From NCBI RefSeq assembly GCF_036370855.1, contig NC_088102.1, positions 39,283,835 to 39,347,834 of the forward strand: DNA of 64,000 nt, read 5' to 3'. Source of the stretch: Dromaius novaehollandiae. Its lineage: Eukaryota > Chordata > Aves > Casuariiformes > Dromaiidae. A model generated the notes under the pieces. That model had not been told where the DNA came from. It did not search any database and was given only the letters and a program-made list of their open reading frames with translations. Shown in pieces: positions 14,601-27,700 of this stretch (its first letter is position 1; every line of letters starts with the position of its first letter). The position numbers and the translations under genes were made by a program.

Positions 14601-15954
14601 GCTGTGACAGATGCACTTCAATCTGACTTATCTCTGCTGGAAATTTTCAGGCATCCTCCCCTTCCTTCCTACCAAAAAAGGTGTTGCAGCATGTTGAGGA
14701 CAGCCTGGGGTGAGAGGCAGGTGTACCTAGGCTTTCATTGCTCCCAGGACTTCTCCCAGTGGGTGTAATTGATGCTGCAGGAAGAGGGTGCAGGGAGGGT
14801 GCAGGCTGGGCATTTGGGGTGGCAGGGCTGTGGTGCAGAGTGCCTGGCGGGAGCCTGGCAGAGCCGGGTGGCTCAGAGCCGCCTTTCAGATCAGGGGGCT
14901 GCCCCCCGGGGCGCTGCTGGCAGCACGCACGCCATGACCCAGCCGGGGTCTCTTGGGAAGCGGGCTGCTGCTGGCTCACACGGGACATCGGCAGCTAAAA
15001 GTGCTGCAGTGCATCCGGCTCAGTAGCAGCCCGTGGCCTCCCAGCTGCCCTTGTGCGGGCTGTGCTCTCCCCTCCGCCTATGCCAGCGGATTGGAGCTAG
15101 AGCAAATCCCACAGAAATCTCTGCCAGGAAGCAGTATATTGACAGACTAGGGCTGGAGCAGTATTAATAATTCTGCTGAATGAAAGCAAAATCCATAACC
15201 ACTGGGTTAGAAATGAATAGTTTAATTAGGTGGGACTGCACAAAATAAATGGGCTTTGACCTTCCAGTGATGTTTGGCTGCTTTCAGTTTAAGGCTTCAG
15301 CTGCTCAAAATGACACGTTTCAATGATCTGTTTTCTTTGGAATTTGAGCAACCTAAAAGCTTTTGAACATCTTCACATACCAGGAAAAGTAAAAATGTTC
15401 CAAAATACCTGGTTTGAGATAAAAATCTTTTTGGTTTTGGGAGAAGTATTCTGATGCTGTACTAGGCAGAGTGTGTCTTTTTGTTTCTCGTATGTCTTAA
15501 GAGTGGAAACCATTCCATTACTTTTTTCCCATTCCATACTTTCCTTCCTGCTCCTCATAAATTCAGTACGTCTTTACAAAACAGCCTTGTGAAAGAACAC
15601 GCTTCAGCAAAGAATAGCCACAATTATTCCGGGCAGCTCCAGATCTTACTTTATTGCCACACTTGTTATAGAGGGAATATATTTTACCTCCCTGTTCAGA
15701 ACCTGGAGCCTGGAGAAGAAAAGGGAACTAGTAGGTCATAGGCTCTGGGCTGTGAAGAAGAGAAGTATTGGTTTTGGCATCGTCTGTCCTCTTGTAGTGC
15801 TCTGTATGTTTTGTTTCAGAGACTGCTGGGTGACAGACTGGGACTATCTGATAGTAGCTTGGCTATGTGGGACAGTACTGCCTAACATGGTGATACTCAG
15901 ATATCAAGCTGTGGGTGTAAACGGACTGCCAGGGAGGTACCCAATCCTTCCCAA

Positions 15955-16095
15955 AGGTCAGGAACAAGGGGCTGAGAGTGCTGCGGGAGTGGTTGGCTGT
16001 GTTTACTTCCTCTGAAGCATGAGCCCTTGGCTGATGCTAGAAATACGATATTGGATTAGACAGATTGATGGTCCAGTGTTGTATGGCAAATCCTA
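15955..16095 (+). mobile_element. Old CR1/L3-like LINE 3' end, sense orientation
   Basis: The stretch CTCTGAAGCATGAGC, GGCTGATGCTAGAAATACGA, TATTGGATTAGACAGATTGA, TGGTCCAGTGTTGTATGGCA, AATCCTATGT follows the familiar GAAGCATC...GGCCACTG...TACTGGACTAGATGGACC...CAGTATGGCA...CTTATGT ending of old amniote CR1/L3-type LINEs. The boundaries and subfamily are uncertain. Confidence 0.5.
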
Positions 16096-17604
16096 TGTAA
16101 AGGGCATCAGTTGATGTCTATATGGTATTTTGAACATACAGAATAGTCCATAAATGACGACTCCTATTATTTCATGACAAACAAAAAATAAGTAGTCATA
16201 TAAGCATGCCTGAGGCCCCAAAGGAAGTGTTGTGGTTTTTATTAGAGTTTAACATGGTTACAGAAAGATGTATGTATTAATGAGAATTAAGGAAACAAAA
16301 TATAGCATAGCAATGACAAAGTACCTCCAAATATTTTAAAATGTTAATGACCTGAACCTGAGAATGTGAAACACAACAGTGGGGGCCCATTTTAGGTTCC
16401 TCGGAGGGAGGATTTGACAGGAAATGTACCTTTTAAGGTACATGAACACTCTGAGCACAAGGAGCAATGTGGTAGTCTTCTCACAGCTCTTTTCAGCAGT
16501 GTGTAGTTTTCTGACCTTTTCCTCCTGATTCAGGGGAGCTGTGCCAGTGAGTCAAAACAGAGCAGCATGAAAACATGGAGGGGCCACGGCAAAAAACTAA
16601 CTCACGCAAGATTTCACAACAGAGCAGCTGTGTAAATATACAGGTTTTTGTGCATCTCCAGCTCCCACTTTCTTCCTTCCTGCCTTAAGGCATGTTTTCC
16701 GGACAACCACAGAGCTTTTTCCTGCTTTTTGGTTCTAAAGTGCTTACAAGGGGAGTATTATTTATAGGGAATGATTTAGCACGTAGAGAATTCATCTCTT
16801 ACCTCAGATCAAGTGATGGTAAGCTATTTCTATAGCCTATTATGGGCTTTTACTAGGAATGATCAGTATATTATTACAGCAAAACAGGAGGTAAAGTAAC
16901 CGCCCTCCAGTAAGGCTACTTATACTCCCCACCCCCACCCCATGTAAGAGGGAGAAGAGCTCATTCTACATGGCAAAATATGATTTAGCAGATCTACAGA
17001 AGACAAGTGTTAATCCAAGGAAGAGAGAGGGAAAGAGATCTGTCTTGATTCCCTGCATGTACCGTTGGATAAAGAAGTACTGCCTTGGAAGGGGCAAGGG
17101 GCCATAAATGACAGCTGGAGAGAGAGGAGTGGCAGGAAGGTGTAGACCTTCCCTCCTCAAATGCACACACCAAACCCCATTAACGTGCTCTCCTCCTGTG
17201 CAGTGCCTCAGCCTTGGATCTTCCAGTCAACCACCCAGTCTGTCCCTGCTGGTGATCCACCGCAGAATGGAGCTAGGTGTGGCTCGCCTTTCGAAAGGCC
17301 TGCCACCAGCAGGATCTTCACTGGGGAGGAGCTGAAGGGGCTGTCAGCAGCTAAGTGTAAGAGATGGGACAAGAAATGGGCCGGCAGATGGGCACCTTCT
17401 GAGACGGCAGCTCCTGAAGGGCTCCGCACAGCTTTCATGATGCTGTGGTATATCCACGATGACATACAATTCGCAGAGCCTCCCCCCATCCAAGTTCTGA
17501 TGATTCGCAGCCACAGCAAACACTGGCCCTCCAGCAGTCCAACAGTCGATGCACTTCTCAGTTAACACATTTAGCCTGGGAATAAGGAGTTGAAAAAAAC
17601 CAAA

Positions 17605-17745
17605 CAACAGCTTGGCACATCTAACCCAGCATTCTCCCCTGCTGCTGAAGAGATGTCCCTACTTCCCGGAAAGCAGCAACAGGTCATGGAAAGGCTCTAT
17701 CCACCTTTGTTTATGGACTTTGTTCATTGTTTAACATATGGGGAC
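17605..17745 (-). mobile_element. Old CR1/L3-like LINE fragment, antisense
   Basis: CATCTAACCCAGCATTCTCC, then an AGCAGCAACAGGTCATGG segment and TTTATGGACTTTGTTCATTG, resemble the reverse complement of the same old LINE tail (TACTGGGCTAGATGG...). It lies about 1.5 kb from the sense-oriented copy at 15955-16095. The match is weak and comes from memory. Confidence 0.3.
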
Positions 17746-18210
17746 AAGTGCCATGTTTATTTGCAGCAATATAGCACATGGGGAAGTATGCAGCACACAA
17801 TGGGGACAAGTTTGCATCTTTTTGCAGGCCTGGAACAATTTCAGTTGCTGTTTGCAGTGGGTTTTGTGAAGGTTGGTCATTCGGAAGTCTTCTGATTAGT
17901 TTGCCCAGTTTTTCCCACACCCGGAGGAGGCCCATGCCCAGCTATCCATCCTACCTGTGGCTGCAGCCATGTACTGCTTCCATTCTTGGCGAGCGCCATC
18001 TCTTTATGAATTGCCTGCTTTTTCCTGCCCCTCTCAGCCTCGCCGTGTTTGTCCCCCCGCAGATTGCTCAAAACGCTGCCCTGCTCTCCCAGTGCATATC
18101 CAGCTCTTGCCCTCCCTTCCCTTCCCCTTCCTGTCTCTCTCCCGTTTCTGTCCCCGCTCCACCTCGGCCCAACCTGCTGAATCAACCACTGAAACCCCCC
18201 CGAGGTCCAC

Positions 18211-18252
18211 AAAAAAAAAAAAAAAAAAAAGAAAAAGAAAAAGAAAAAAAAA
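18211..18252 (+). repeat. Poly(A) and (GAAAAA)n simple repeat
   Basis: A run of 20 A (18211-18230) is followed by GAAAAA-type units to about 18252. It is almost purely purine on the plus strand and marks the sharp upstream edge of the SUSD6 CpG island. It could be the tail of an old retroposed copy, but no parent sequence was recognised in front of it. Confidence 0.85.
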
Positions 18253-18290
18253 GTCCGTATAAAAGAAAACAGGCCTCTGGAGAGAACCGA

Positions 18291-19270
18291 GCAGCGCCCT
18301 CAAAACGCAGAGCACCCCCCCCCCGCCCCCGAGCCGGCGCACGGAGCCCGGCAGCCGCGAGGAGGCGGGGGGGCCGCGGGCCTCCGTCCGTCCCGGGCGC
18401 TGCCGCCGCCGGCCTCCCCCTCGCTCCCTTTCCCCGGCGGGAAGCCGCGCGCCCAGCGCCCGCGCGGCCCAACGGCCGCCGCCAACGGCCGCGCGGCGGC
18501 AGAGGCGCTGCCTCGGCGCGGCGCGCAGCCAGAGCGCCCCCGCGGGCCGCGCCGCCGCAACAGCGCCCGGCGGGGAGTGGCGGGGGGGGAGGGGCCGGAG
18601 CCGCGCGCAGCGGAGCCGCCCCCGCTCGGCTCCTTTAAGCCTGGCCCCGCCCCGCTCCGCCTGCCCCGGCCGGCGGCGCGCGAGGCGGGGCGGGCCCGGC
18701 GGCGGTGGTGGCGAGGCCGGGGCGTTGGGCTGGCGAGACGCTGGGGCGGCCGGGGCGCGCGGCGCGGACGTGCGAGCCCCGAGCGCTGCGGCAGAGCGGC
18801 CCCCGCGCCCGGCCCGGCTCCGCGGGCCGCGCCGCAGCGCCCGCCCGGAGGGGAGGAGGCCAGGGGCCGGCGTCGCCCCGCTACCTGCCGCCGGTGAGCC
18901 GCTCGCGGGGGGTCCGCGGGCCCGCGGCCGCTTCCGCCGGGCTGTGGGAGCGGCGGCGGGGGCAGCCGGGCCTGGCGGTGGCCCCGCCGGGCGGTGCGTC
19001 GGGACTTGCTTCCCCTCCGGCGGGTGTTCGGCCTCGCCGCCGGCTGCGGCGCTGGGGAGGCCGCCGGGCGGGTCCCTCCGGGCCGCGGGCGGGAGGCGGC
19101 GGCGGGCGCAGCCCCGCTGCGCGGAGCTCGGCGGAGGCGCGGGTGCGCGGGGCCCCGCGGCAGCCGGTCGCCGGCCCCTCGCTGCGGCAGCGGGCGCTCT
19201 TGGTAAGGGGGAGGCGGTGTGGGTGTCCCCCCCACCCCGCCCCCGCGAAGGGAAATGGCACTCGGCCTCC
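18291..19270 (+). promoter_or_regulatory. SUSD6: CpG-island promoter of SUSD6
   Basis: Nearly 1 kb of dense CpG separates A-rich DNA from ordinary AT-rich intron. GC boxes appear at about 18640-18662 (GGCCCCGCCCCGCTCC) and 18683-18695 (GAGGCGGGGCGGG). A CTTTAAG element at about 18633 is the nearest thing to a TATA-like site. The island directly precedes good plus-strand donors and lies upstream of the SUSD6 start-codon exon, which is how I assign it. The transcription start is probably between about 18650 and 18750. The frames open through it are composition artefacts. Confidence 0.75.
18660..18893 (+). other. SUSD6: SUSD6 non-coding exon 1 (5' end approximate)
   Basis: The sequence CCGCCG followed by GTGAGC gives a consensus donor with GT at 18894-18895, inside the CpG island and downstream of the GC boxes. 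Joined to the acceptor at 55705-55706 it would form the 5' UTR. A second strong donor (CTTG followed by GTAAGG, GT at 19203-19204) would give a longer exon 1 ending at 19202. The sequence alone cannot tell which is used, or whether both are. Confidence 0.5.
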
Positions 19271-19280
19271 CTGAGGTCCG

Positions 19281-19343
19281 AAGATAGATATAGATATATA
19301 GAGAGAGATATATGTATGCGTGTATATATGAATGTATGTAATG
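19281..19343 (+). repeat. AT/GATA microsatellite
   Basis: Runs of AGATAGATATAGATATATAG, GAGAGAGATATATGTATG, GTGTATATATG and AATGTATGTAATG form an interrupted TA/GATA/TGTA tract. It begins right at the downstream edge of the SUSD6 CpG island. Confidence 0.8.
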
Positions 19344-19536
19344 AAAAACTGCAGTGGAAATCTGTCCCCGACTTAAGTCTGTATTTGGCTTTCTACGCAG
19401 TTCCGTTACGTAATGCCGGTTGTGGTACTAAAATCTCTCTCTTCACATAAATGACTGATCGATAACGATAGCTGAGTTGAATTTTCTTAGAGGGTTGCGG
19501 TCCTTACACCGGCTGCTCAGGTTTTTCGCTGCCGCG

Positions 19537-19557
19537 CCCCCCCCCCCCCCCCCCCCC
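19537..19557 (+). repeat. Poly-C homopolymer, 21 C
   Basis: There are 21 consecutive C, bounded by GCCGCG and TTGGTGTGG. Runs this long are uncommon in vertebrate DNA and hard to sequence, so the exact length is uncertain. Confidence 0.9.
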
Positions 19558-22500
19558 TTGGTGTGGGATGAGCCTCGAGGCTGCTGAAACTCTGACGGCT
19601 ACAACCAAGAAACATCCCTTGCCTTTCTTTTTGTTTTTTCCTTTCATAGAGATTATGGATGCACGCAGGGACACTGATGGAAAATACTATGTGATATTAA
19701 GGTATTAGCAAAGGCGTTGCTGCAAAATGGTTTAATATGAGGAACTTTTGTGTGTGTTAGGGTGTCCTTTGATTTCTCATTTGTTGTGCTGTATTAGTGC
19801 CTAGAGGTCAGGACTTCCCTGCCTTTGCAGGAGAGCAGTGCTTAGGCTGAATCTGTACGTGTGTATAACAAGTCGGTCATAAATCCTCTGAAGAGGATCT
19901 TCTGAAGAATCTGGCACTCAAATATAACAGCACTGTCTTTCTGAGAACTGAAAAGCGAAAGTGGTGGTAAGCTTACCTAAGGTTGAGTAAGAGATACCAT
20001 AATAAATAGTTCACATCTCTAATAAGTGTCACTTTTTAAAGTTGCATTAAGGAAATTTTTAAAAAACTGTCAGTGTTCTTTTAAAGTAGATCAATGCAAA
20101 TACAGTAGTTCCGACTAGGCTTATTTTCAAGGGGATTACATTGTTATTGCGAATGTATTGGGTCTTAATAGTTACTGGAATGTGGATTTTCCTTGATGGT
20201 GGAAGGATGTGGGAGGAGGTAAACATGTAAATTAAAAATATCCTCAAGTTGTCTTTGGAATTGTCAAGAGCTAAACTGAGCTGACAAACAGAGGATTTGC
20301 ACTTGTCTGGTTGTGCTTCCTAGTGGCTTTTTATGTGTGTTCCCATAAATGCTATTATGTAATGGTGCTTCTCTTGGCAGGAGTCTCTATTGTCACAGTA
20401 ATTCCTGAGGTTTCTGGAGAGACACAGTTTGTTCAGGAGAGTCGCAGTAAGAACAATGGGAAGAAAAGTTCTTAGGAGGTTTTAACCTCTTTAATTTTTT
20501 ACGTAGTAGGACTAAGTTCAAAGCATCTGAATCTTCTCAAAAATATATTTACTATCCTCTGTTCAGCCTTTTCTTTTTCTCCTAGACTGCGCTATAGGTA
20601 TCAGATACCAGCTTACATCACGTTGCCTCTCACTTAATAATAGTGATTTTTATACTTCTCTTTTTTTCCCCCCTCTTCCTCTAAATAAAAGCAGAAGTGA
20701 AATAGTTAACTGTTACTCAGAAATTAGAGATAATGAGGAAAGGGGACTCTCCCCAGTCTGCACCTCTAGCTAGGATTTGTCTGTATATGTCAAAGGGAGG
20801 CAAAATACCTAAGCAGAAAATGATTTGCATGTTAAACACCAGTGCTTGAGGACCAGTGGTTTTCTGTCTGCAGTTCATGGTTGATTTGTTCCCCCCTTCC
20901 CCTTCCAGGTGTCTTAAAGCTGTTTGCATATCTGCCTCCTTTTTTTTCTATTTCTTTCCATGTCCTGTCACATTTTTCTGTATATTTCTATACAGAGTTA
21001 ACAGTTCTTTACAGTATCGTAGTCTGCTGGCTAGTTGTGACACTGGAAGTTCTACTGATCACACTTCTGTCTTTTTGTAACTTGCATACTGTTCCTGGTA
21101 ATGGTTCTGCAAACAGAAGTTTAAAGAAGAAAATAACTTCTTTTTTAGCTTGGAGATTCACCTGCCCTCTAATCAGCTCTTCTTGTGGTCTAAATCAGTG
21201 TTAAATGGATCAATAGAGAAGAGGCTACCATTTGAATGTAGGAAGGTATGTTTCTTTACAGCAGAATTGGGCTGAAGGAAGTATGCCTGGAAGACCTGCA
21301 GTCTAATCTAAGTCACTTTTAAAATTGGAGGTGATTGTCATCACTTTATGGGATTGCACCTCATTGTAGAGCAAAGTAGCACATGACAAGGAAGCCATAA
21401 CCTGCTGTTAGAAAAGTCACTGTCAAAACCCAGATACCCTCATGTTCCTACTTTCAAAGGAAGTATTTTTGTAGGCAGATGCTTCAGTGAAGTTTGAGTC
21501 TGGGAAAGTACAGAACTGGAGGCTGAGATTTCCTGACCACAGTGTGATGATAGCACAGACTTTGGTTCTGTCATCTTCTCTCTGCTTGTGATGCAAATTG
21601 GCCACCTGTGGTCTTTGAGGAGGGCCCAGTGTCCTTGAGCTGTTCTGTGTGCTGTGTCTTTGCTGAAACGGTTTCCAGGCAGCTATCAGCAGAGTTTATA
21701 TTTAGTGCAGCATGTGAAGGTGGACTGAAATGGCTGCTTCAGCTCACATGAGCTGCTTGGGGAGCCAGCAAGCAATGGTTACTGAAGTCACTAAATGTTT
21801 GTCCTGCCTGTAGTGGCTTTGACTGGATTAGCTCTGTCTTGTAATTGTGCTTGTTTTCAGCTGTTTTATTCCTGCCTGGAGAGTCGCTTCAGGCCTCAGA
21901 GCAATACGCAGCAGTCTTAAAAACCTCAGTTCCTCAGCCGTGCAACCTCTTAGCTGCAGACTTGGGTGTCTGCATCTGTTCCTGTTGCATCACTTCTCCT
22001 TTTTATCAGTGTACACACCACAGACAGCTACCTACTGCCATACCACACCTGAATACATTTCTCAGTTGGTGTGCTCTTATGGGAAAGCAAGTGTAAGCTG
22101 TTGGCCTCTGTCAGTCCAGGAAGGTTTGACACTGCACCCAGTGTCTGCATCAGGCCACTGCTGGCTTTTTCCCTCCTTTCAAAAGTTGTATGTCTTTCTG
22201 CTAATCTGAGATCCTCCAAGAGAAGCCGGTTACCTGCAGATGTCTCTATGAAAGGTTGGTTACTTGGAAGTCCTGCTCTAGGATTTGCCAATCTGCTTTC
22301 TGTAGCTCACGCTGCCTGGCATGAGGACTGCCTGTAGCTCCCCTGCCTGCTGAGCCACTTGTAGGCTGTTATAACCAGCTGATCCCAGCTGATCAGGCTT
22401 AGCTGGAAGGGAGATGATCTTTCACTAGCAGGGCTGGGCTCACTCTCTTTAAAGACCAGGGAGGCAGCAGGGATTGAATCCTATTTTAAGAGTATGTAAA

Positions 22501-24696
22501 TAGAAACATGCAGGCATTTCCTAGAACAGGAAGAGGGAAAACTTAACCCATATGTAACAAAGTTGTTTGCTCATAATGTGGTACCAGTTACAGAATAGAC
22601 CTTTTCTAGCTAGAAATACAGTAGTCTGCAAACATTTTTATCCAATCATCTTCACAAGTGCCATGTCTTTAGAAATGACATCATACATCTTAATCGCAGT
22701 TATGAAGCTATACTGGGTGTAGACAAAATTACCCCAGGTATCTTGAGTTAACCCTCAACATGGGAGAATTAGTTAGGGACAGGTAGATGACTTTGAAATG
22801 CTGTGTATCTTTGAGTCCTTTTGTGTAGTTCACCAGGTTTTGCTTTTCAGTTCTTAGAATTTTCTCTGACTCTGGCAGTCTTGTTTGCTGAGGAGCTGAA
22901 AAAATTAATCTTAAGTTTAACCAGTGGAAATGCTTTTTATGGACTTTATAGGAAGTGAGCTTTTATATGTAGTAAAAAATATTTTCACCCAGTATTTGGA
23001 TGCTGTTGGTTTTGGTACTGAATAGCAGAAGCCAGTGTTCTCTCACAGGAAGCTCAGTGTTCTCTCATGTGGCTTACTTTTTGATGCAGTCTGCAAACAG
23101 TATTTTCGGACTGAGCCTAATGATGCTAAGAAAGGGAATTTCTCTTGTAGTAATGCACCAGGCATTCTCTGGGGGCTTGTGACTTCCAGGCTGACCTATG
23201 CATGGGTTTTTTTTTGTTTTGTTTTGTTTTTGAAAGCACCTTATTTCCTCTGCTCAGAGACCAATGGAAGCCTGGTCTGTTTTGTTGTTTTGTTTCTCTT
23301 TTCAACTGATGGTATTTGTGCGTGATAATTCAGGACTGTTTAATGAAGAGGATCACACTATTGAAGAGGTGCAGGGTTGGAAAGCTAGAGATAGAAAACT
23401 GCTACCTCCTGCCCTCTGCTTCGGTTGTCCCCTTCCCCCAGTCTGTGGCTTTCTCTGCCTACGTGTTGAACAATGGGCAGGCTCTGAGAGCCGAGCACGC
23501 ACTGAGAGCCTTCTCCACAGCAAAAAGGATCAATGTGCCTCATGTCACTCTGGTAATTCCCCAAGGGGAACTGCTATCCTGGCAACCAGCCCACCCAACA
23601 CTAAATTTGCTTGCCCATACAAGTGAGCTTAAGTGCAATGGGATGGTCATCACCTCTACAGCCGAACCGTGTAGATGAGGCAAAATGCAGCTCTTTGAGC
23701 TGGTAGAGCACGGTAAAGTGAAACAAGCTCCTGGAAGCACTTGTATGTGGAAAAACAAATGCTGCGTGGTCTTTGTGCTATGTTCTCTGTTCGTAGGAAA
23801 ACTCTCAGTCCAGCAATGTAAACTCGCATTCCACAGGAATGACTCTGATTTGCTGTGGGTACTCGAACTTGCTGGAGTGAAATATGCACCATTTTAACCT
23901 CATTCTCAGAAGTGAACCAGTTTTACAATCCTGTGTCTCCATCTCAATTTACACTTTAGAAGCTCCAGAATTATTTTGAAAACTTTATAAACGCTTTCCC
24001 TGAACTTACTTTGCTCTTGAAGTTAAATGTCTATGTGGTTTGCTGCTGTTCTTGGTTTTCTCCTGCATTGGCTTAAAGGAGTTTCATAACAAAATAGAAA
24101 GTAAAGATATCTCTGGTCACAGCTAAGCTTTCATCTTGCTTGTTTGGGGACAAAGATAGCTGAGCAGAGAAAGTTAAACTGGAATATTGGCTCTCTTTCT
24201 GCAGGACTGTAAAGGAGCATAAGTTTTAAGAGGGAAATCCTATTGATATGAGTCTTGTTGTTGTTGTTTTTTTTTTAAAAGAAAAAGAAAAAACACCCAG
24301 CACTTACCTATGTATGTGAGAAGGTGGAAGCGATGTTCTTATGCTATGTGAAAACAGACCATTAATTGGCTAAATTTGCAACTCATCTCTGATTTTCAAC
24401 AGGATCTATTATGGCAGCTTACCTTGAAAGGAGCTGTAATTTGTATTTAAAGCTCTAAATGCTAATTAAATGTTTGAATGTCTCTGACATGTTTAGGATG
24501 CTTATTTTTTTTCTCCTTCTGGGTAAATAACTTCTGAAAAGTTTTCAAGAAATAGGTATTGAAACAGCTTGCACTGTAATGTGGGCTCTTCTTTGGATTT
24601 TGGAGCCCACTTCTGCCAATCATTCTCAAAAGGAATTTTATTTTTCTGACCTAGAAAGGTGCATAGTGTTGATTAAGATTCCTTCAGATGAGAAAA

Positions 24697-24707
24697 GGGG
24701 GGGGGGG
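24697..24707 (+). repeat. Poly-G run, 11 G
   Basis: Eleven consecutive G lie between AGAAAA and TGGAAG. It is a simple low-complexity run in SUSD6 intron 1. Confidence 0.85.
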
Positions 24708-27700
24708 TGGAAGATAGTGTACTGGGGATACGTGGCTCTCTAATGATGCTCCAAAATGCAAACGAAGATTGATATACAGTGAAAAAGACTTAACAGTAAC
24801 TTATCCTCTGCTGTGTGAGGTTTCAAGCTATATAGAAACTGCCCCTAGAGTAGCCTGTGTAGCTTATTCCTTAGTGTTAGTAGTAACCCTTCTATGCACT
24901 AACACCAGCCTGGAAGGGTGAATGGTATTCCTGCTTTTCAGGAGATGTGTCAAAATTCCAGAACATCGCTCTGAGGGTATAAAACCTTCACTTCTCTTAT
25001 CTGCTGCTGCATGTGCCATTGATGACCCAGTGGCCATGTGCAGGATCATCTTGAAAGGTTTAAACTCAACTCCTCTCAAAGGGCCCCTCACTCCTTTTGA
25101 AAGTGCAGAAAGGACATACTGCTTGGTTCAGGAGATGAAAGGTCCTATCTTTCTCCTGGGAAAATCTAGTGGTGGTGCTTTGCACCACCCAGAGCAGCAT
25201 TGCAAAGAGCTGTGTGAACTTGAAATGCTGCAAACTGATTTCTGTGTAATATGCAATAAAAATATTCTGGAGACTTATCATAGGCTTTGCCCTGGCTTTC
25301 TTAGCAGAGGCTATAAAACCATACAAGCCTCATAAAAGATCCATTAAAAGCCTCTTCATGGGTATGGGGAGCAAGGTTGTATGCTCAGGGGTTGTGTGTT
25401 TTGGTAAGCAAGTGATTGCTTAATTTGAATGAGAGACACTAAGAGGAGCTTGCTAGCATTATTTTTAATTTCATTAGTTGTGAAAACCTCCATCTCAAGT
25501 CTGTTTGTTTTTGCTGGATGACCGGCTTGCAAGGCTTGCATGGTTTTGAGCCTCAAAAAATTGACACTTAACTAAGATGATGAAAAGTTTAACAACAAGG
25601 AGATCTTTAGGTTAGACAAAAATTCCTTCATTCAGCTGCACAGCTTTTACTTTTGTTTTTTTGGTTATCCCAATTTGCCTACTGCTCAGTTGGTTGCCCT
25701 GCTTTCCAAAAAGAAGGTTACCTTATTAGCAGGCATCTTTTCTTTTTAACTCTTTGACATTTAGCATTAATGCTGAATAAAATGGGGGGGCGGAATGGAG
25801 GAAGAGAGAATAAAACATGTCTGTGTTTTTTTCTGGTACCATCAAAATAAATGTGCCTTCTTCCTGTGCTTGTTTGAAAAGCATACAGTGTTTATGGCCA
25901 CTAGATTTTTTTTTAATTTGTAAAAGTGTACATGTCTCTCTGGTGGTTGGACTTGACACAATTCTATCGTGTATTTCAGGTAGCCTTTTCAGAAGTTTGG
26001 CAGTTCCTTCCAAAAAAAAAAAAAACCACCTCAGAGCTTGAGTACTGCTGAAAAACTTTATCTCAATAATGCTTGAAACTGCAAAATTCTTGTACTTGAG
26101 ATTTTTAAATGGGATATGTGAGGGTCGTTTTGAACACTTTGTCTTTGCGAATAACTTGTGCAGTGTGTCTTGAATGCAGATAAACATTCTGCAAGTAAGG
26201 CCTGCACCTGAACTGTATCTGTATGCCTGCCTCCTAATGACAAAATGGAACGGCTTTTGCCTTCAGCCTTATGGCTCTTTATATAACAGAGTGCATTTCT
26301 TATCCCTTGTGTATTCACAGCTGATACCTACTTTTTTGTACATCCCCAGGTATGAATCAACCTATCATCACTGAATCATCACTTTCATCTTACTAACTTG
26401 AAAACTCTTGTGTGCCAGCTTGTTAGTGTTAACACCAGATAAGATAAAAGCTAATGTAGTTATCTTTTTCCTGATTCTTTACTTTTTACACTAGTATTTT
26501 GTCCAAATGCCAGTGACTTTCCTGTAGACTAAAGTCAGAATGTGCTGCTTTCCATCTTTTTCTCCAGCAACAAGATCACCAGTGACTGCTAGCAGTCCTT
26601 CCTGTATCAAAATCTAGTATTTTAAAATCTTTTCCTTAGGTTCTGATTGCTTTATAACCATGTCTCAGCCTTTTTCCTGATATCTCTCTGTAACCTATTT
26701 TTGTGGTGTTCAAATAACATAAGCTGTTTTTTTGCTTTGTTCACACTCTTGCTACTTTTGCATTTATTATGGAAACTGTTAGAACTCCTCTACCTTCTGA
26801 AGCCGAGCTTACACGATAAACCAGCTGTATGGTCTGTTCTGTACTCCTGAACAGAAAAATGTTTTTCTTTCCCCTTTCTGCTCCTAAATGTTACCTTTGA
26901 AAACTAATCACAGAAGGGTCTTACTCTTATTTTATTCTTCAGTGGTAAGAAATCATTTGGAAACTTCTTTCAAAGACAAAGTATCAAGCTGTTTTTGGGA
27001 CCTCACTTTTTTCCCCCAGCTGTAGAGCAGGGATATAGAATAAAAAAAGATCCCTCTAATGCTTTCAGCAAGGTTATCATTATCCAGTACTCTAGGGCAG
27101 TTCTACTGCTGATAGAGCTAGTGTGAGTATTAGTTCTGATGATAATCATAATGGAGATAATTCCTCTCTCTACCCCTCTTTTGCCTCAGTCATTCTAGCA
27201 GTGATGAGGTCTTTAAGCTCCTTAGCTGCTGCTCATCTTACTGTGCTGGCTTGTTGTCAGTGTTTCCTGCAACTGCTACTAGAGCACAGAAACTTAACTT
27301 GAGTTTTGAGGTCTGTCATGAGGAGTTGTCACTTAATTGTTTCGAGTATTTTTCAAATGTGCCTGACTTGTACACTTCAGCTGAATAGACACTTGGATGT
27401 GTGTATATGTACTTTTCATATCATTAAGTGAAGGAATAACTTCTGAGGCAAGAGAGATTGGACTTCAGTATAATGGCATCTCTTGCTATATGTTTGGACG
27501 AGTAACTGGAAGAAATGCAAGTAGGCATGTAGATGAAACTTAAGTGGAAGGTATTTTTCCTTCTGTCTCTCCTTTCCTTGGCCAGAGCAGGCAGACAGTA
27601 CTGGTTCTCAAATGTTTTTTAAATACCCTTCTGTTCTGATCGCTACCCCTAAGCGTTCTGAAGGTTTTCGAGGGTGAATGTGTATGCAAGCTATATATTG

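Larger units (their letters stand above)
4616..18290. other. Intergenic region between CCDC177 and SUSD6 promoters
   Basis: No convincing exon, tRNA or protein gene was seen on either strand in this 13.7-kb stretch. Open frames are short (at most 134 codons) and lack recognisable domains. What can be picked out are old interspersed repeats near 8225-8350, 10470-10690, 11430-11625, 15955-16095 and 17605-17745, a palindrome at 16424-16443, and an A-rich tract at 18211-18252 just before the SUSD6 island. Confidence 0.6.

Noticed and set aside
17161..17565. 134-codon plus-strand frame in the intergenic region
   Set aside because: No recognisable domain, and an old CR1-like fragment follows it; the length is within chance for 64 kb.
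24922..25335. 137-codon plus-strand frame in intron 1
   Set aside because: No similarity recognised, no splice or promoter context, and the length is expected by chance.
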